DNA of 49,003 nt from Ruminococcaceae bacterium UBA1404 (GTDB lineage: Bacteria; Bacillota; Clostridia; Oscillospirales; Ruminococcaceae): contig DBQC01000016.1 of the NCBI GenBank assembly GCA_002305075.1, forward strand, positions 19,252 through 68,254. The letters run 5' to 3'. Below the pieces are notes generated by a model. It ran no database searches. It was not told where the DNA came from and saw only the letters and a program-made list of their open reading frames with translations. This document shows positions 41,299-49,003 of the stretch, in pieces (within the stretch, counting starts at the first letter, position 1; the number at the start of each line of letters is the position of its first letter). The translations under genes were made by a program, and so were the position numbers.

Positions 41299-42101
41299 TG
41301 GCAACGACTCTTGATTATCTGCGTACAAATAAGCTGCCCCATATCTGGTGCCCCGGCTGCGGCAACGGCACCGTCATCAACGCCCTGCTGCGCGCCATCG
41401 ACGCCAAGGGCCTGGATAAGGACAAAACGGTCATCGTGTCGGGCATTGGATGCTCTTCCCGGGCTCCCGGCTACATGGACTTTAATACGCTGCACACCAC
41501 CCACGGCCGGGCGCTGGCCTTTGCCACCGGCATCAAGATGGCCAATCCCGAACTGACGGTCTTTGTCATCTCGGGCGACGGCGACTCCTCGGCCATCGGC
41601 GGCAACCACCTCATCCACGCCTGCCGCCGCAACATCGACCTCAACCTCATCATCATCAACAACAACATCTACGGCATGACCAGCGGCCAGTATTCGCCGC
41701 TGACCCCCACCGGCGCCACCGCCACCACAGCGGTTTACGGCAATATAGACCGCCCCTTCGACCTTGTGGCCCTCACCTCGGCCGCCGGCGCTACCTATGT
41801 GGCCCGGGCCTCCACCTTCCATGTGCCTCAGCTTAAAACCTATATGGAGCGGGCCATTGAAAACAAGGGCTTCTCGGTTATCGAGGCCGTGTCCACCTGC
41901 CCCACCTACTTCGGCCGCCGCAACAAGATTGGCGACGCTGTAAACATGATGAACTATATCAAAGAAAATTCGGTTATGCGCAAAGAGGGCGTCACCGAGT
42001 ATGACAAGACCTATGTCATCGGTGAGTTTGTAAAGAAAGTGGCCCCCGAGTATACCGACAACTATACCCAGCTGATTGAGCGCGTAGGAGGTAAGAAATA
42101 A
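41298..42101 (+). CDS. korB: 2-oxoglutarate:ferredoxin oxidoreductase beta subunit
   Basis: The 267-residue thiamine-diphosphate-binding beta subunit. The ThDP motif is G93-D-G at ISGDGDSSAIGGNHL, ending with IIINNNIYGMTSGQYSP. CPGCGNG near residues 18-24 has the cysteines that ligate a cluster. It pairs with KorA. Its start overlaps the KorA stop by one base (TAATG) and its stop overlaps korC by one base, so the operon is tightly coupled. Confidence 0.9.
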   Translation: MATTLDYLRTNKLPHIWCPGCGNGTVINALLRAIDAKGLDKDKTVIVSGIGCSSRAPGYMDFNTLHTTHGRALAFATGIKMANPELTVFVISGDGDSSAIGGNHLIHACRRNIDLNLIIINNNIYGMTSGQYSPLTPTGATATTAVYGNIDRPFDLVALTSAAGATYVARASTFHVPQLKTYMERAIENKGFSVIEAVSTCPTYFGRRNKIGDAVNMMNYIKENSVMRKEGVTEYDKTYVIGEFVKKVAPEYTDNYTQLIERVGGKK

Positions 42102-42637
42102 TGAGCACCCGCACAGAATTTCGCCTGAGCGGCTCGGGCGGCCAGGGCATCATCACCGCCGGCATCATTCTGGCCGAGGCCGCCGTGGCCGAAGGCCTCA
42201 ACGCCATCCAGAGCCAGAGCTACGGCCCCGAGGCTCGTGGCGGCTCCTCCCGTTCCGAGGTAGTCATCTCCAGGGAGCCCATCGACTATCCCAAGGCCAC
42301 CTCGCCCAACTATCTGCTCTGTCTGACCCAGGAGGCCTTTAACAGCTATGCGCTAAAATCCGGCCCCGAAACCCAGGTTCTGGCCGATGCATCGGTGGAT
42401 GTTTCGGGCCTGGGCCGCGAGGTGGTGACCGTTCCCATTGTGGAATACGCCGAGACCCACCTAAAACCCCTTGTGGGCAACATCATTGCGCTGGGCTTTA
42501 TCGCCGCCTATACCGGCGTGGTAAGCCGCGAGCACGCCAAGGCCGCCATGCTGGCCCGGGTGCCCAAGGGCACCGAGGAGCTCAACACCAAGGCCATCGA
42601 GGCCGGCTTCCGCTTTGCCGACGAGGCCAAAGCCTAA
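42101..42637 (+). CDS. korC: 2-oxoacid:ferredoxin oxidoreductase gamma subunit
   Basis: The 178-residue gamma subunit, identified by the start FRLSGSGGQGIITAGIILAEAA and the QSQSYGPEARGGSSRSEVVIS segment. It contributes to CoA binding and holoenzyme assembly. It completes korDABC. The ribosome site GTAGGAGG lies within the end of korB. Confidence 0.92.
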   Translation: MSTRTEFRLSGSGGQGIITAGIILAEAAVAEGLNAIQSQSYGPEARGGSSRSEVVISREPIDYPKATSPNYLLCLTQEAFNSYALKSGPETQVLADASVDVSGLGREVVTVPIVEYAETHLKPLVGNIIALGFIAAYTGVVSREHAKAAMLARVPKGTEELNTKAIEAGFRFADEAKA

Positions 42638-42653
42638 ATAAGCACCCTGCCGT

Positions 42654-42696
42654 CTCCCTCATAATAGGCCCATCCGTGGGTCATGTTATGGGGGAG
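42654..42696 (+). other. Hairpin between kor and mcm genes
   Basis: CTCCCTCATAA (42654-42664) pairs with TTATGGGGGAG (42686-42696) with one mismatch, and CCCA/TGGG forms an inner stem. No T-run follows, so it may be an RNA processing or stability element rather than a terminator, letting kor and mcm transcripts stay linked or be tuned. No cobalamin riboswitch was recognised. Confidence 0.45.
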
Positions 42697-42763
42697 AATG
42701 CGCACTATGAAGCGCCCCCGGCGGATAAGAGCGTCGGGCGGCATAAAAACAGGGAGGATTACC

Positions 42764-44422
42764 ATGGCAGATTTAAGGGAACAATTCGCGGCCTGGAGCG
42801 CTAAGGTGCAAAAGGGCCTCGAAAAGCACAAGGAGCGCAAAGAAGTCTTTCTCTCGGGCGGGGGCGCCGAAGTTAAGCGCCTGTATACCCCCGAAGACAT
42901 TGCCGGCATAGACTATCTCACCGACATCGGCTTCCCCGGTCAGTACCCCTACACCCGGGGCGTGCAGACCACCATGTACCGGGGTCGGCTGTGGACCATG
43001 CGTCAATACGCCGGCTTTGCCACGGCCGAGGAGTCCAACAAGCGCTATAAATTCCTTATTGAACAGGGCTCTAAGGGCCTTTCGGTGGCTTTTGACCTGC
43101 CCACCCAAATTGGCTACGACTCCGACCATCACCTCTCCGAGGGCGAGGTGGGCAAGGTGGGTGTGGCCATCGACAGCCTAAAGGACATGGAGACTTTGTT
43201 CGACGGCATTCCGCTGGACAAGGTGTCCACCTCCATGACCATCAACGCCCCGGCGGCCGTGCTGCTGGCCATGTACATCGCCGTGGCCGAAAAGCAGGGC
43301 GTCACCCCCGACCAGCTGCGGGGCACCATCCAGAACGATATTCTTAAAGAATACATCGCCCGGGGCACCTATATCTTCCCCCCGTCGCCCTCCATGCGGC
43401 TGATTACCAATGTGTTCGAATACTGCTCTAAGGAGGTTCCCCAGTGGAACACCATCTCCATCTCGGGCTACCACATTCGTGAGGCCGGTTCCTCGGCAGT
43501 GCAGGAAGTGGCTTTTACGCTGGCCAACGGCATTGCCTATGTTGAGGCCGCCATCGCCGCCGGGCTGGAGGTAGACGACTTTGCCCCCCGCCTCTCCTTC
43601 TTCTTTAACAGCCACAACGACCTGCTTGAGGAAGTGGCTAAGTTTAGAGCCGCCCGCAAGCTCTGGGCCGAGATTATGCGCGACCGTTTTGGCGCCAAGA
43701 ACCCCAAGAGCCAGGCCCTCAAGTTCCACACCCAGACCGCCGGCTGCACCCTGACCGCCCAGCAGCCCGACAACAACATCGTGCGGGTGACCATCCAGAC
43801 GCTGGCCGCCGTGATGGGCGGAACCCAGTCGCTGCACACCAACTCTCGGGACGAGGCGCTGGCTCTGCCCACCGAGGAGTCGGTGCGCATTGCCCTGCGC
43901 ACCCAGCAGATTGTGGCTTACGAGTCGGGCGTGGCCGACACGGTGGACCCCCTGGCCGGCTCCTACTATGTCGAGTCACTCACCGCCCAGATTATCGAGG
44001 GCGCCAAGGCTTATATCGAGCGCATCGACCAGCTGGGCGGCGCACCCAAGGCCATCGAGCGGGGCTATATCCAGCAGGAGATTATGGATAGCGCCTATCA
44101 TTATCAGAAGTCCATCGAGTCCAAAGAACGCATTGTGGTGGGCGTCAACCAGTTCCAGATCGAGGAGGAACCCCCCAAGGGCCTTCTGCGGGTGGACCCT
44201 GCTGTGGAGGTTATGCAAAAGAGCAAGATTGCCGAGCTCAAGGCTCAGCGGGACAGCCAGAAGGTGGCCGAGCTGCTTAAGGCGCTGCGTGAGGCCTGCA
44301 ACTCCGACGAGAATCTGATGCCCTACATCCTCGAAGCCGTGCGCGCCTACGCCACCCTGGGCGAAATCTGCCAGGTTATGCGCGACGAGTTCGGCGAGTA
44401 TGTGGCCGCCGCCATGCTGTAA
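42764..44422 (+). CDS. mcmA1: Methylmalonyl-CoA mutase, large (catalytic) subunit
   Basis: The 552-residue catalytic half of the B12-dependent mutase that interconverts succinyl-CoA and (R)-methylmalonyl-CoA. Typical segments are TDIGFPGQYPYTRGVQTTMYRGRLWTMRQYAGF (substrate-binding loop near residues 46-78), VAFDLPTQIGYDSDH, SMTINAPAAVLLAMY and TQTAGCTLTAQQPDNNIVRV. It lacks the C-terminal cobalamin domain, supplied by the next gene, as in the split archaeal/clostridial form. The ATG at 42764 follows AGGGAGG; upstream in-frame ATGs have no support. First gene of the propionate cluster. Confidence 0.94.
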   Translation: MADLREQFAAWSAKVQKGLEKHKERKEVFLSGGGAEVKRLYTPEDIAGIDYLTDIGFPGQYPYTRGVQTTMYRGRLWTMRQYAGFATAEESNKRYKFLIEQGSKGLSVAFDLPTQIGYDSDHHLSEGEVGKVGVAIDSLKDMETLFDGIPLDKVSTSMTINAPAAVLLAMYIAVAEKQGVTPDQLRGTIQNDILKEYIARGTYIFPPSPSMRLITNVFEYCSKEVPQWNTISISGYHIREAGSSAVQEVAFTLANGIAYVEAAIAAGLEVDDFAPRLSFFFNSHNDLLEEVAKFRAARKLWAEIMRDRFGAKNPKSQALKFHTQTAGCTLTAQQPDNNIVRVTIQTLAAVMGGTQSLHTNSRDEALALPTEESVRIALRTQQIVAYESGVADTVDPLAGSYYVESLTAQIIEGAKAYIERIDQLGGAPKAIERGYIQQEIMDSAYHYQKSIESKERIVVGVNQFQIEEEPPKGLLRVDPAVEVMQKSKIAELKAQRDSQKVAELLKALREACNSDENLMPYILEAVRAYATLGEICQVMRDEFGEYVAAAML

Positions 44423-44439
44423 GAAGGAGGAAAAATAGA

Positions 44440-44838
44440 ATGAGCGACAGAACCATCCGTGTACTGATAGCCAAGCCCGGCCTAGACGGCCACGACCGCG
44501 GTGCCAAGGTGATTGCCCGGGCCCTGCGGGACGCCGGCATGGAGGTTATTTATACCGGCCTTCGCCAAACCCCCGAGCAGATTGTGGCCGCCGCCGTTCA
44601 GGAGGATGTGGATGTGTTGGGTATGAGCATCCTTTCGGGCGCCCACAACACTTTGTTCCCCAAGGTGACCGCTCTGCTTAAAGAGCAAGGGGTAGACGAT
44701 GTGCTGGTGTTCGGCGGCGGCGTTATCCCCGACGAGGATATCCCCTTCCTCAAGGGGCATGGCATCGAGGCCATCTTCACCCCCGGCACCAGCACCGAGG
44801 ATGTTATCGCCTATATCCAAAACAACCTTAAACGATAG
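44440..44838 (+). CDS. mcmA2: Methylmalonyl-CoA mutase, cobalamin-binding subunit
   Basis: The 132-residue B12-binding subunit, with D16-x-H18-x2-G21 in KPGLDGHDRGAKVI; H18 would be the lower axial ligand of cobalt. VLGMSILSGAH and VFGGGVIPDED complete the Rossmann-like nucleotide-loop fold. It pairs with the large subunit 17 bases upstream (AGAAGGAGG ribosome site). Its stop is 3 bases before meaB. Confidence 0.95.
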   Translation: MSDRTIRVLIAKPGLDGHDRGAKVIARALRDAGMEVIYTGLRQTPEQIVAAAVQEDVDVLGMSILSGAHNTLFPKVTALLKEQGVDDVLVFGGGVIPDEDIPFLKGHGIEAIFTPGTSTEDVIAYIQNNLKR

Positions 44839-44841
44839 CCT

Positions 44842-45795
44842 ATGCGTGAACTAGGACTCACGATAGACAAAATTATCGCGGGTGATGTTCGCACCGCCTC
44901 CCGGGTGATCTCGTTTGCCGAAAACGAGGACGCCCGGGCGGCGCACATTTTAAAGGCCCTGTTTGCCCACACCGGGCGGGCCAAAGTGATCGGCATCACC
45001 GGCGCACCGGGCTCGGGCAAGTCCACCCTCACCGATAAGCTGGCCAAGGAAATGCGCCGCCGGGACAAAAAGGTGGGCATTGTAGCCGTAGACCCCACCA
45101 GTCCTTTTACGGGCGGGGCCATTTTGGGCGACCGCATCCGCATGAGCTCCCTCGCCACCGACCCCGGTGTATTTATTCGCTCCATGGGCACCCGGGGACA
45201 GTTAGGCGGACTGGCCAAAAACACCATGAGTGCCGTGCGCATTTTAGACGCCTTTGGCTGCGATTATATCTTTATCGAGACGGTGGGCGTAGGCCAATCC
45301 GAGGTAGACATCATCAAGCTGGCCGATTTGGTGCTCATTGTCAATGTGCCCGGGCTGGGCGACGACATTCAAGCCATCAAAGCCGGCCTTATGGAGATTG
45401 GCGATATTATGGTGGTCAACAAGGCCGACAAGGAGGGTGCCGACCGGCTGGTGATCGAACTGGAGACCATGCTGGACTTTCGCGGCGAGCAAGAGGGGCT
45501 GCGACCCCCGGTGCTGCGCACCATCGCCCAGGATGGCGAGGGGGTACCCACCCTCTGCGACCAGATAGACATTCACTTTGAGCACAACCAAAAAATTGGG
45601 CTCTTAGAAAAGCGCCGGCGCCGCAATTTGCGCCTTGAGGTGGAGAACCTGCTGCTCGACCGTTTTACCCGTCGTATGCGTCAGGTTATTACTGCCGCCG
45701 ATGAGATGGACAATTTAACCGAAAGCTTGTATAATAGGGAGACTGACCCCTATACCGTGGCCGAGACGCTTGGCGAAAGCATGAAGCTGCCCTGA
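44842..45795 (+). CDS. meaB: Methylmalonyl-CoA mutase-associated GTPase MeaB/ArgK
   Basis: A 317-residue G3E-family GTPase that guards and loads adenosylcobalamin into the mutase. The P-loop is GAPGSGKS at 54-61; VAVDPTSPFTGGAILGDRIRM and ETVGVGQSEVDI follow, with NKAD near 194-197. The start ATG lies 3 bases after the mcmA2 stop, so translation is probably coupled. A short hairpin with a T-rich loop lies at about 45787-45803, over the stop. There is a 214-base gap before mce, which may mark a break in the operon. Confidence 0.94.
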   Translation: MRELGLTIDKIIAGDVRTASRVISFAENEDARAAHILKALFAHTGRAKVIGITGAPGSGKSTLTDKLAKEMRRRDKKVGIVAVDPTSPFTGGAILGDRIRMSSLATDPGVFIRSMGTRGQLGGLAKNTMSAVRILDAFGCDYIFIETVGVGQSEVDIIKLADLVLIVNVPGLGDDIQAIKAGLMEIGDIMVVNKADKEGADRLVIELETMLDFRGEQEGLRPPVLRTIAQDGEGVPTLCDQIDIHFEHNQKIGLLEKRRRRNLRLEVENLLLDRFTRRMRQVITAADEMDNLTESLYNRETDPYTVAETLGESMKLP

Positions 45796-46009
45796 TTTTT
45801 AGGGCTTCTTTGTCTCCCGGCCGCCCTTATATCCGCCCCAAGCTTAAAGCCGGGGTCACAGGGCAAGATGCCGGCTATTCGCCCCATCCGCCACCTTATC
45901 TGGCGCCAAAGTGCGGGCAAAAAGCCCCTGTCAAAGGCGAACGCCGCCTTTTAAGGCGCATATCCGTTTAATCTATCCACAGAAACAGCATAAGAAAGGG
46001 GTACATTTT

Positions 46010-46411
46010 ATGAAACCACTGCGGATCGACCACATTGGCATCGCTGTAAAAAGCATTGACGAGAGTCTAAAGGTCTACGAAGCGCTTGGCCTTGAGAGCA
46101 CCGGTATCGAGGAGGTAGCTGAGCAGAAGGTTCGTGTCTGCTTTTTGCCCTGCGGCGACAGCGAGATCGAGCTTTTAGAGAGCACCGATCCCGAGGGTCC
46201 CGTGGCCAAGTTTATCGAAAAGCGGGGCGAGGGTGTTCAGCACATCGCCATCCGTGTGCCCAATATTGAGGATGCCATTGCCCAGATGAAGGACAAGGGT
46301 TTCCGTATGATTGACGAAAGTCCCCGCTACGGCGCGGGCGGCGCACGCATTGCCTTTATGCATCCCAAGAGCACCGGCGGCGTTCTCATCGAACTCAGCC
46401 AGAGAGATTAG
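46010..46411 (+). CDS. mce: Methylmalonyl-CoA epimerase
   Basis: A 133-residue vicinal-oxygen-chelate enzyme that interconverts the (R) and (S) forms of methylmalonyl-CoA, linking mutase and decarboxylase. The metal ligands are visible: H8 in RIDHIGIAV, H78 in GVQHIAIRV, E128 in GVLIELSQ and an intermediate glutamate near residue 54. The ATG at 46010 follows AGAAAGGGG. It precedes mmdA by 11 bases. Its place between mutase and decarboxylase subunits strengthens the pathway call. Confidence 0.93.
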   Translation: MKPLRIDHIGIAVKSIDESLKVYEALGLESTGIEEVAEQKVRVCFLPCGDSEIELLESTDPEGPVAKFIEKRGEGVQHIAIRVPNIEDAIAQMKDKGFRMIDESPRYGAGGARIAFMHPKSTGGVLIELSQRD

Positions 46412-46422
46412 GAGGTAGACCT

Positions 46423-47967
46423 ATGGACAATCGCATCCAAAACCTCAAAGAGCGCCGGGAAGCCATCATGGCGGGCGGCGGCGAAAAACGCATTCAAAAA
46501 CAGCACGACTCGGGCAAATACACGGCCCGTGAGCGTATCGAAAAGCTGCTGGACCCCGGCACCTTTATAGAGATCGACGCCTTTGTGGAGCACCGCTGCA
46601 CCGAGTTTGACATGGCCAACACCTCGGCGCCCGGCGAGGGCGTGGTGACCGGCTACGGCCAGGTGGACGGACGGCTCATCTATGTTTACGCCCAGGACTT
46701 TACGGTTATTGGCGGCTCGCTCGGCGAGATGCACGCAGCCAAAATCTGCAAGGTGATGGATCTTGCCCTCAAGATGGGTGCGCCCTGCATCGGCCTGAAC
46801 GATTCGGGCGGCGCCCGCATTCAGGAGGGCGTGGACGCTCTTTCGGGCTATGGCAACATCTTCTATCGCAACACCATTTCCTCGGGCGTTATCCCCCAGA
46901 TTTCGGTGATTATGGGCCCCTGCGCCGGCGGTGCAGTCTACTCCCCCGCCCTCACCGACTTCATCTTCATGGTGGATAAAACCTCCAATATGTTCATCAC
47001 CGGCCCGCAGGTGATTAAAACGGTCACCGGCGAGGAGGTCACCGCCGAGGCACTTGGCGGCGCCATGACCCACAACTCGGTGTCCGGCGTTGCCCACTAT
47101 GTGGGCGAGAATGAGGACGCCACGCTGGCAGCCGTGCGCAAGCTGCTCAGCTACCTGCCTTCTAACAACATGGAGGATGCTCCCTTAGCCCCGGTTTCGG
47201 ACAACCTGAACCGCCTGTGTGACAAGCTAGACAGCTTTATGCCGGACAGCCCCAACAAGGCCTATGATATGTATGAGGTTATCCGCGAGATTGTGGACGA
47301 GGGCGACTTCTTTGAAATTCAGCCCCACTACGCCAGGAACATGATCACCTGCTTTGCCCGCATTGGCGGCCGTCCGGTGGGCCTGTTGGCCAACCAGCCC
47401 AGAGCGCTTGCCGGCTGCCTGGACATCAACGCCTCGGACAAGGCTTCGCGCTTTATCATGTTCTGCAACAGCTTTAACATTCCGCTGGTCACGCTGGTGG
47501 ATGTGCCCGGCTTTTTGCCCGGTGTCAATCAGGAGCAGGGCGGCATTATCCGCCACGGCGCCAAGATGCTGTATGCCTATTCCAACGCCACGGTGCCCAA
47601 AATCACCATGGTGCTGCGCAAGGCTTATGGCGGTGCTTATCTTGCCATGTGCTCTAAGGACCTGGGCGCCGATCAGGTGATTGCCTGGCCCATGGCCGAA
47701 ATCGCCGTGATGGGTCCCGACGGTGCAGCCAACATCATCTTTAGAAAAGAGATTGCCGCCGCCGAGGACCAGGCCGCCGCCCGCGCCGAAAAAATTGCCG
47801 AATATAAGGAGAAGTTTGCCAATCCCTATCGGGCCGCAGCCCGGGGCTTTGTGGACAGGGTGATCGAGCCCAGCCGCTCCCGCATAGAGATTCTACATGC
47901 GCTGGAGATGCTGGAGACCAAACGCGAGACCCTGCCTCCTAAAAAGCATGGCAACTTCCCTGTATAA
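46423..47967 (+). CDS. mmdA: Methylmalonyl-CoA decarboxylase/propionyl-CoA carboxylase carboxyltransferase subunit
   Basis: The 514-residue carboxyltransferase subunit that moves the carboxyl group between methylmalonyl-CoA and biotin. Two crotonase-fold halves are seen. The first holds LNDSGGARIQEGVDALSGYG and GPCAGGAVYSPALTDF; the second holds FCNSFNIPLVTLVDVPGFLPG and the KAYGGAYLAM motif. Sequence alone does not separate decarboxylase from carboxylase use, but the following delta-type membrane subunit and biotin carrier, with no biotin carboxylase gene here, favour decarboxylation to propionyl-CoA. TTAGGAGG precedes the ATG. Confidence 0.92.
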   Translation: MDNRIQNLKERREAIMAGGGEKRIQKQHDSGKYTARERIEKLLDPGTFIEIDAFVEHRCTEFDMANTSAPGEGVVTGYGQVDGRLIYVYAQDFTVIGGSLGEMHAAKICKVMDLALKMGAPCIGLNDSGGARIQEGVDALSGYGNIFYRNTISSGVIPQISVIMGPCAGGAVYSPALTDFIFMVDKTSNMFITGPQVIKTVTGEEVTAEALGGAMTHNSVSGVAHYVGENEDATLAAVRKLLSYLPSNNMEDAPLAPVSDNLNRLCDKLDSFMPDSPNKAYDMYEVIREIVDEGDFFEIQPHYARNMITCFARIGGRPVGLLANQPRALAGCLDINASDKASRFIMFCNSFNIPLVTLVDVPGFLPGVNQEQGGIIRHGAKMLYAYSNATVPKITMVLRKAYGGAYLAMCSKDLGADQVIAWPMAEIAVMGPDGAANIIFRKEIAAAEDQAAARAEKIAEYKEKFANPYRAAARGFVDRVIEPSRSRIEILHALEMLETKRETLPPKKHGNFPV

Positions 47968-47983
47968 AGGGAGGAAACAGCCT

Positions 47984-48310
47984 ATGATGGACATTATCGC
48001 AAACCCGCTCTATGTGGCCTATTTTGCGCTGCTTATTGCTGTGCTCACGGCCATTAAGGTCTTTGTGCCCGGCAGCGAGGGCCAGACCGACAGCAGCCCC
48101 GCAAGGCCCGCCCCGGCCACGGCCCAGCCCGCTGCACCCGTGGCTCCCGTGGTCGCCCCCTCAGAAGAGGAGGAGGCCGTGGTGGCCGCCATTGTGGCCG
48201 CTATTGCCCTCTGTGAGGGTGGTGGCTTCACCGTAAAGAGCATCCGCCCCGCCGAGGGTGGCGCCAATCTTTGGGTGGCCTCGGGCCGCCTGGCAGGCGT
48301 AAGCAATTAG
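47984..48310 (+). CDS. mmdD: Methylmalonyl-CoA decarboxylase delta / oxaloacetate decarboxylase gamma-like subunit
   Basis: A 108-residue protein with one N-terminal membrane helix (about residues 8-28), a Pro/Ala linker (about 38-58) and a short C-terminal domain (EEAVVAAIVAAIALCEGG, then VKSIRPAEGG). This layout is the delta/gamma subunit that holds carboxyltransferase and biotin carrier to the membrane pump. Start at the ATG 47984 (a second ATG follows directly), after AAAGGGAGG. It overlaps nothing and precedes mmdC by 68 bases. Confidence 0.85.
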   Translation: MMDIIANPLYVAYFALLIAVLTAIKVFVPGSEGQTDSSPARPAPATAQPAAPVAPVVAPSEEEEAVVAAIVAAIALCEGGGFTVKSIRPAEGGANLWVASGRLAGVSN

Positions 48311-48378
48311 GCCTCTGCGCAAGTGTGCATATGCGGCTTTACGCCGTTTTATACAACTTTGATAATGGAGTGAGTTAA

Positions 48379-48795
48379 ATGAAAAAGTATAATGTCACCG
48401 TAAACGGCAAGGCCTATGTGGTCGAGATTGAGGAGGCCGGCGCAGCCGCTCCTGTAGCAGCCGCCCCCGTGGCCCCTGCCGCCCCCGCCCCCGCTCCCGT
48501 AGCGGCTCCGGCTCCCGCTCCGGCACCTGTGGCCGAGGCTCCGGCTCCGGCTGCCCCCGCTGCTCCCGCCGCCCCTGTGGACGGCGAGCAGATTGTCGCC
48601 CCCATGAGCGGCACCATCACCAAGCATGTGGCCAAGGTCGGCGGCCCTGTGGAGCCCGGCGATGTGCTGTTTATCCTCGAGGCCATGAAGATGGAAAACG
48701 AGATCACCGCTGTAAACGGTGGCACGCTGCTCCAGTATCTGGTGAACGAGGGTACCCCCGTTCAGCCCGGCGAGGTCGTCTGCGTCATCGGCTAA
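48379..48795 (+). CDS. mmdC: Biotin carboxyl carrier subunit (MmdC)
   Basis: A 138-residue carrier whose lysine K104 in LEAMKMENE is biotinylated. Residues 1-20 form a short beta segment, 21-67 a low-complexity Ala/Pro linker that lets the biotin arm swing, and 68-138 the lipoyl/biotinyl domain (IVAPMSGTI, PVEPGDVLFILEAMKMENEI, GTPVQPGEVVCVIG). It receives CO2 from MmdA and would carry it to the membrane decarboxylase. A terminator begins 79 bases after the stop. Confidence 0.93.
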   Translation: MKKYNVTVNGKAYVVEIEEAGAAAPVAAAPVAPAAPAPAPVAAPAPAPAPVAEAPAPAAPAAPAAPVDGEQIVAPMSGTITKHVAKVGGPVEPGDVLFILEAMKMENEITAVNGGTLLQYLVNEGTPVQPGEVVCVIG

Positions 48796-48874
48796 ATCAA
48801 ACCCGAAAAGCCCCCCCGAACCTTAGGCGAGTGTCCATAAGGATGCTTTGTGATTGCCTATAATGCCGGGGTAT

Positions 48875-48905
48875 AAGGCGGACAGTTTCGGCTGTCCGCC
48901 TTTTT
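48875..48905 (+). terminator. Terminator closing the propionate operon
   Basis: An 11-bp stem (AAGGCGGACAG at 48875-48885 with 48892-48902), 6-base loop and a five-T run. Beyond it, 48906-49003 holds no recognisable gene start. Confidence 0.9.
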
Positions 48906-49003
48906 CCATGCTTCAAACCGCGTCCGGCAGCTCATCAAATAGCTGACTCTCACGAATCTTTCGTCCATGATGTGGGCACGCTAAACAACTAAATACTACA
49001 TAA

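Noticed and set aside
42638..42763. Cobalamin riboswitch ahead of the B12-dependent mutase
   Set aside because: The gap is short (126 bases) and lacks the B12-box-like conserved core; only a simple hairpin is seen.
48439..48579. Repetitive Ala/Pro-coding DNA in mmdC as a possible satellite or CRISPR-like repeat
   Set aside because: It is the flexible linker of a biotin carrier protein; repeats are short, irregular and in frame.

Overview
The window looks like chromosome from an anaerobic, endospore-forming member of the Clostridia. The evidence is a cotJABC spore-coat operon, ferredoxin-dependent 2-oxoacid oxidation, B12-dependent methylmalonyl-CoA chemistry with a sodium-pump-type biotin decarboxylase, a YtrA-type GntR/ABC operon, strong AGGAGG-like ribosome sites and several GTG/TTG starts. 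Coding DNA is G+C-rich, while a few intergenic stretches are clearly AT-richer. An Oscillospirales-like (Ruminococcaceae/Oscillospiraceae) origin is my inference; no rRNA is present to confirm it. I see no prophage, insertion sequence or CRISPR array.

Layout. 0-9 kb: 5' part of rsmA/ksgA on the minus strand, then on the plus strand dCMP deaminase, a ClpP-like TepA protease with a tail of four AT-hook-like motifs, uppP, ftsK/spoIIIE, a YgiQ radical SAM enzyme and a ComEC-like metallo-hydrolase with DUF3006. 9-15.3 kb: an HD protein, cardiolipin synthase, and a minus-strand four-gene operon (GntR regulator, ABC ATPase, 48-residue membrane microprotein, large permease) with a recognisable YtrA-type operator. 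15.4-20.6 kb: pyruvate kinase, an M20 peptidase, a free-standing holin/amidase pair, a GNAT enzyme and a zinc-ribbon protein. 20.7-24.2 kb: tRNA-Gly(CCC), a DUF401 membrane protein and two tandem class B sortases that are themselves lipoproteins. 24.2-34.9 kb: a mixed set of small metabolic and redox genes, including CcdA/TlpA-type thiol redox, ApbE, RmuC, cyclophilin, a DsrE-like protein and an HD protein. 34.95-39.97 kb: gene-poor stretches with strong hairpins around a DUF3221 lipoprotein, malic enzyme and cotJABC.

The last 9 kb form one metabolic unit. korDABC would oxidise 2-oxoglutarate to succinyl-CoA with ferredoxin. A split methylmalonyl-CoA mutase, its GTPase chaperone MeaB and an epimerase would convert this to (S)-methylmalonyl-CoA. 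MmdA, MmdD and the biotin carrier MmdC would decarboxylate it to propionyl-CoA. Together they form a route from 2-oxoglutarate (for example from glutamate) to propionate. The membrane beta subunit MmdB, needed for sodium pumping, is not encoded before the strong terminator that closes the operon.

The features most worth a second look are the AT-hook tail on the TepA protease beside ftsK, the paired lipoprotein sortases, the microprotein inside the YtrA-type operon, the ~570-bp non-coding stretch with a 15-bp perfect hairpin at 35.4 kb, and the propionate module without mmdB.
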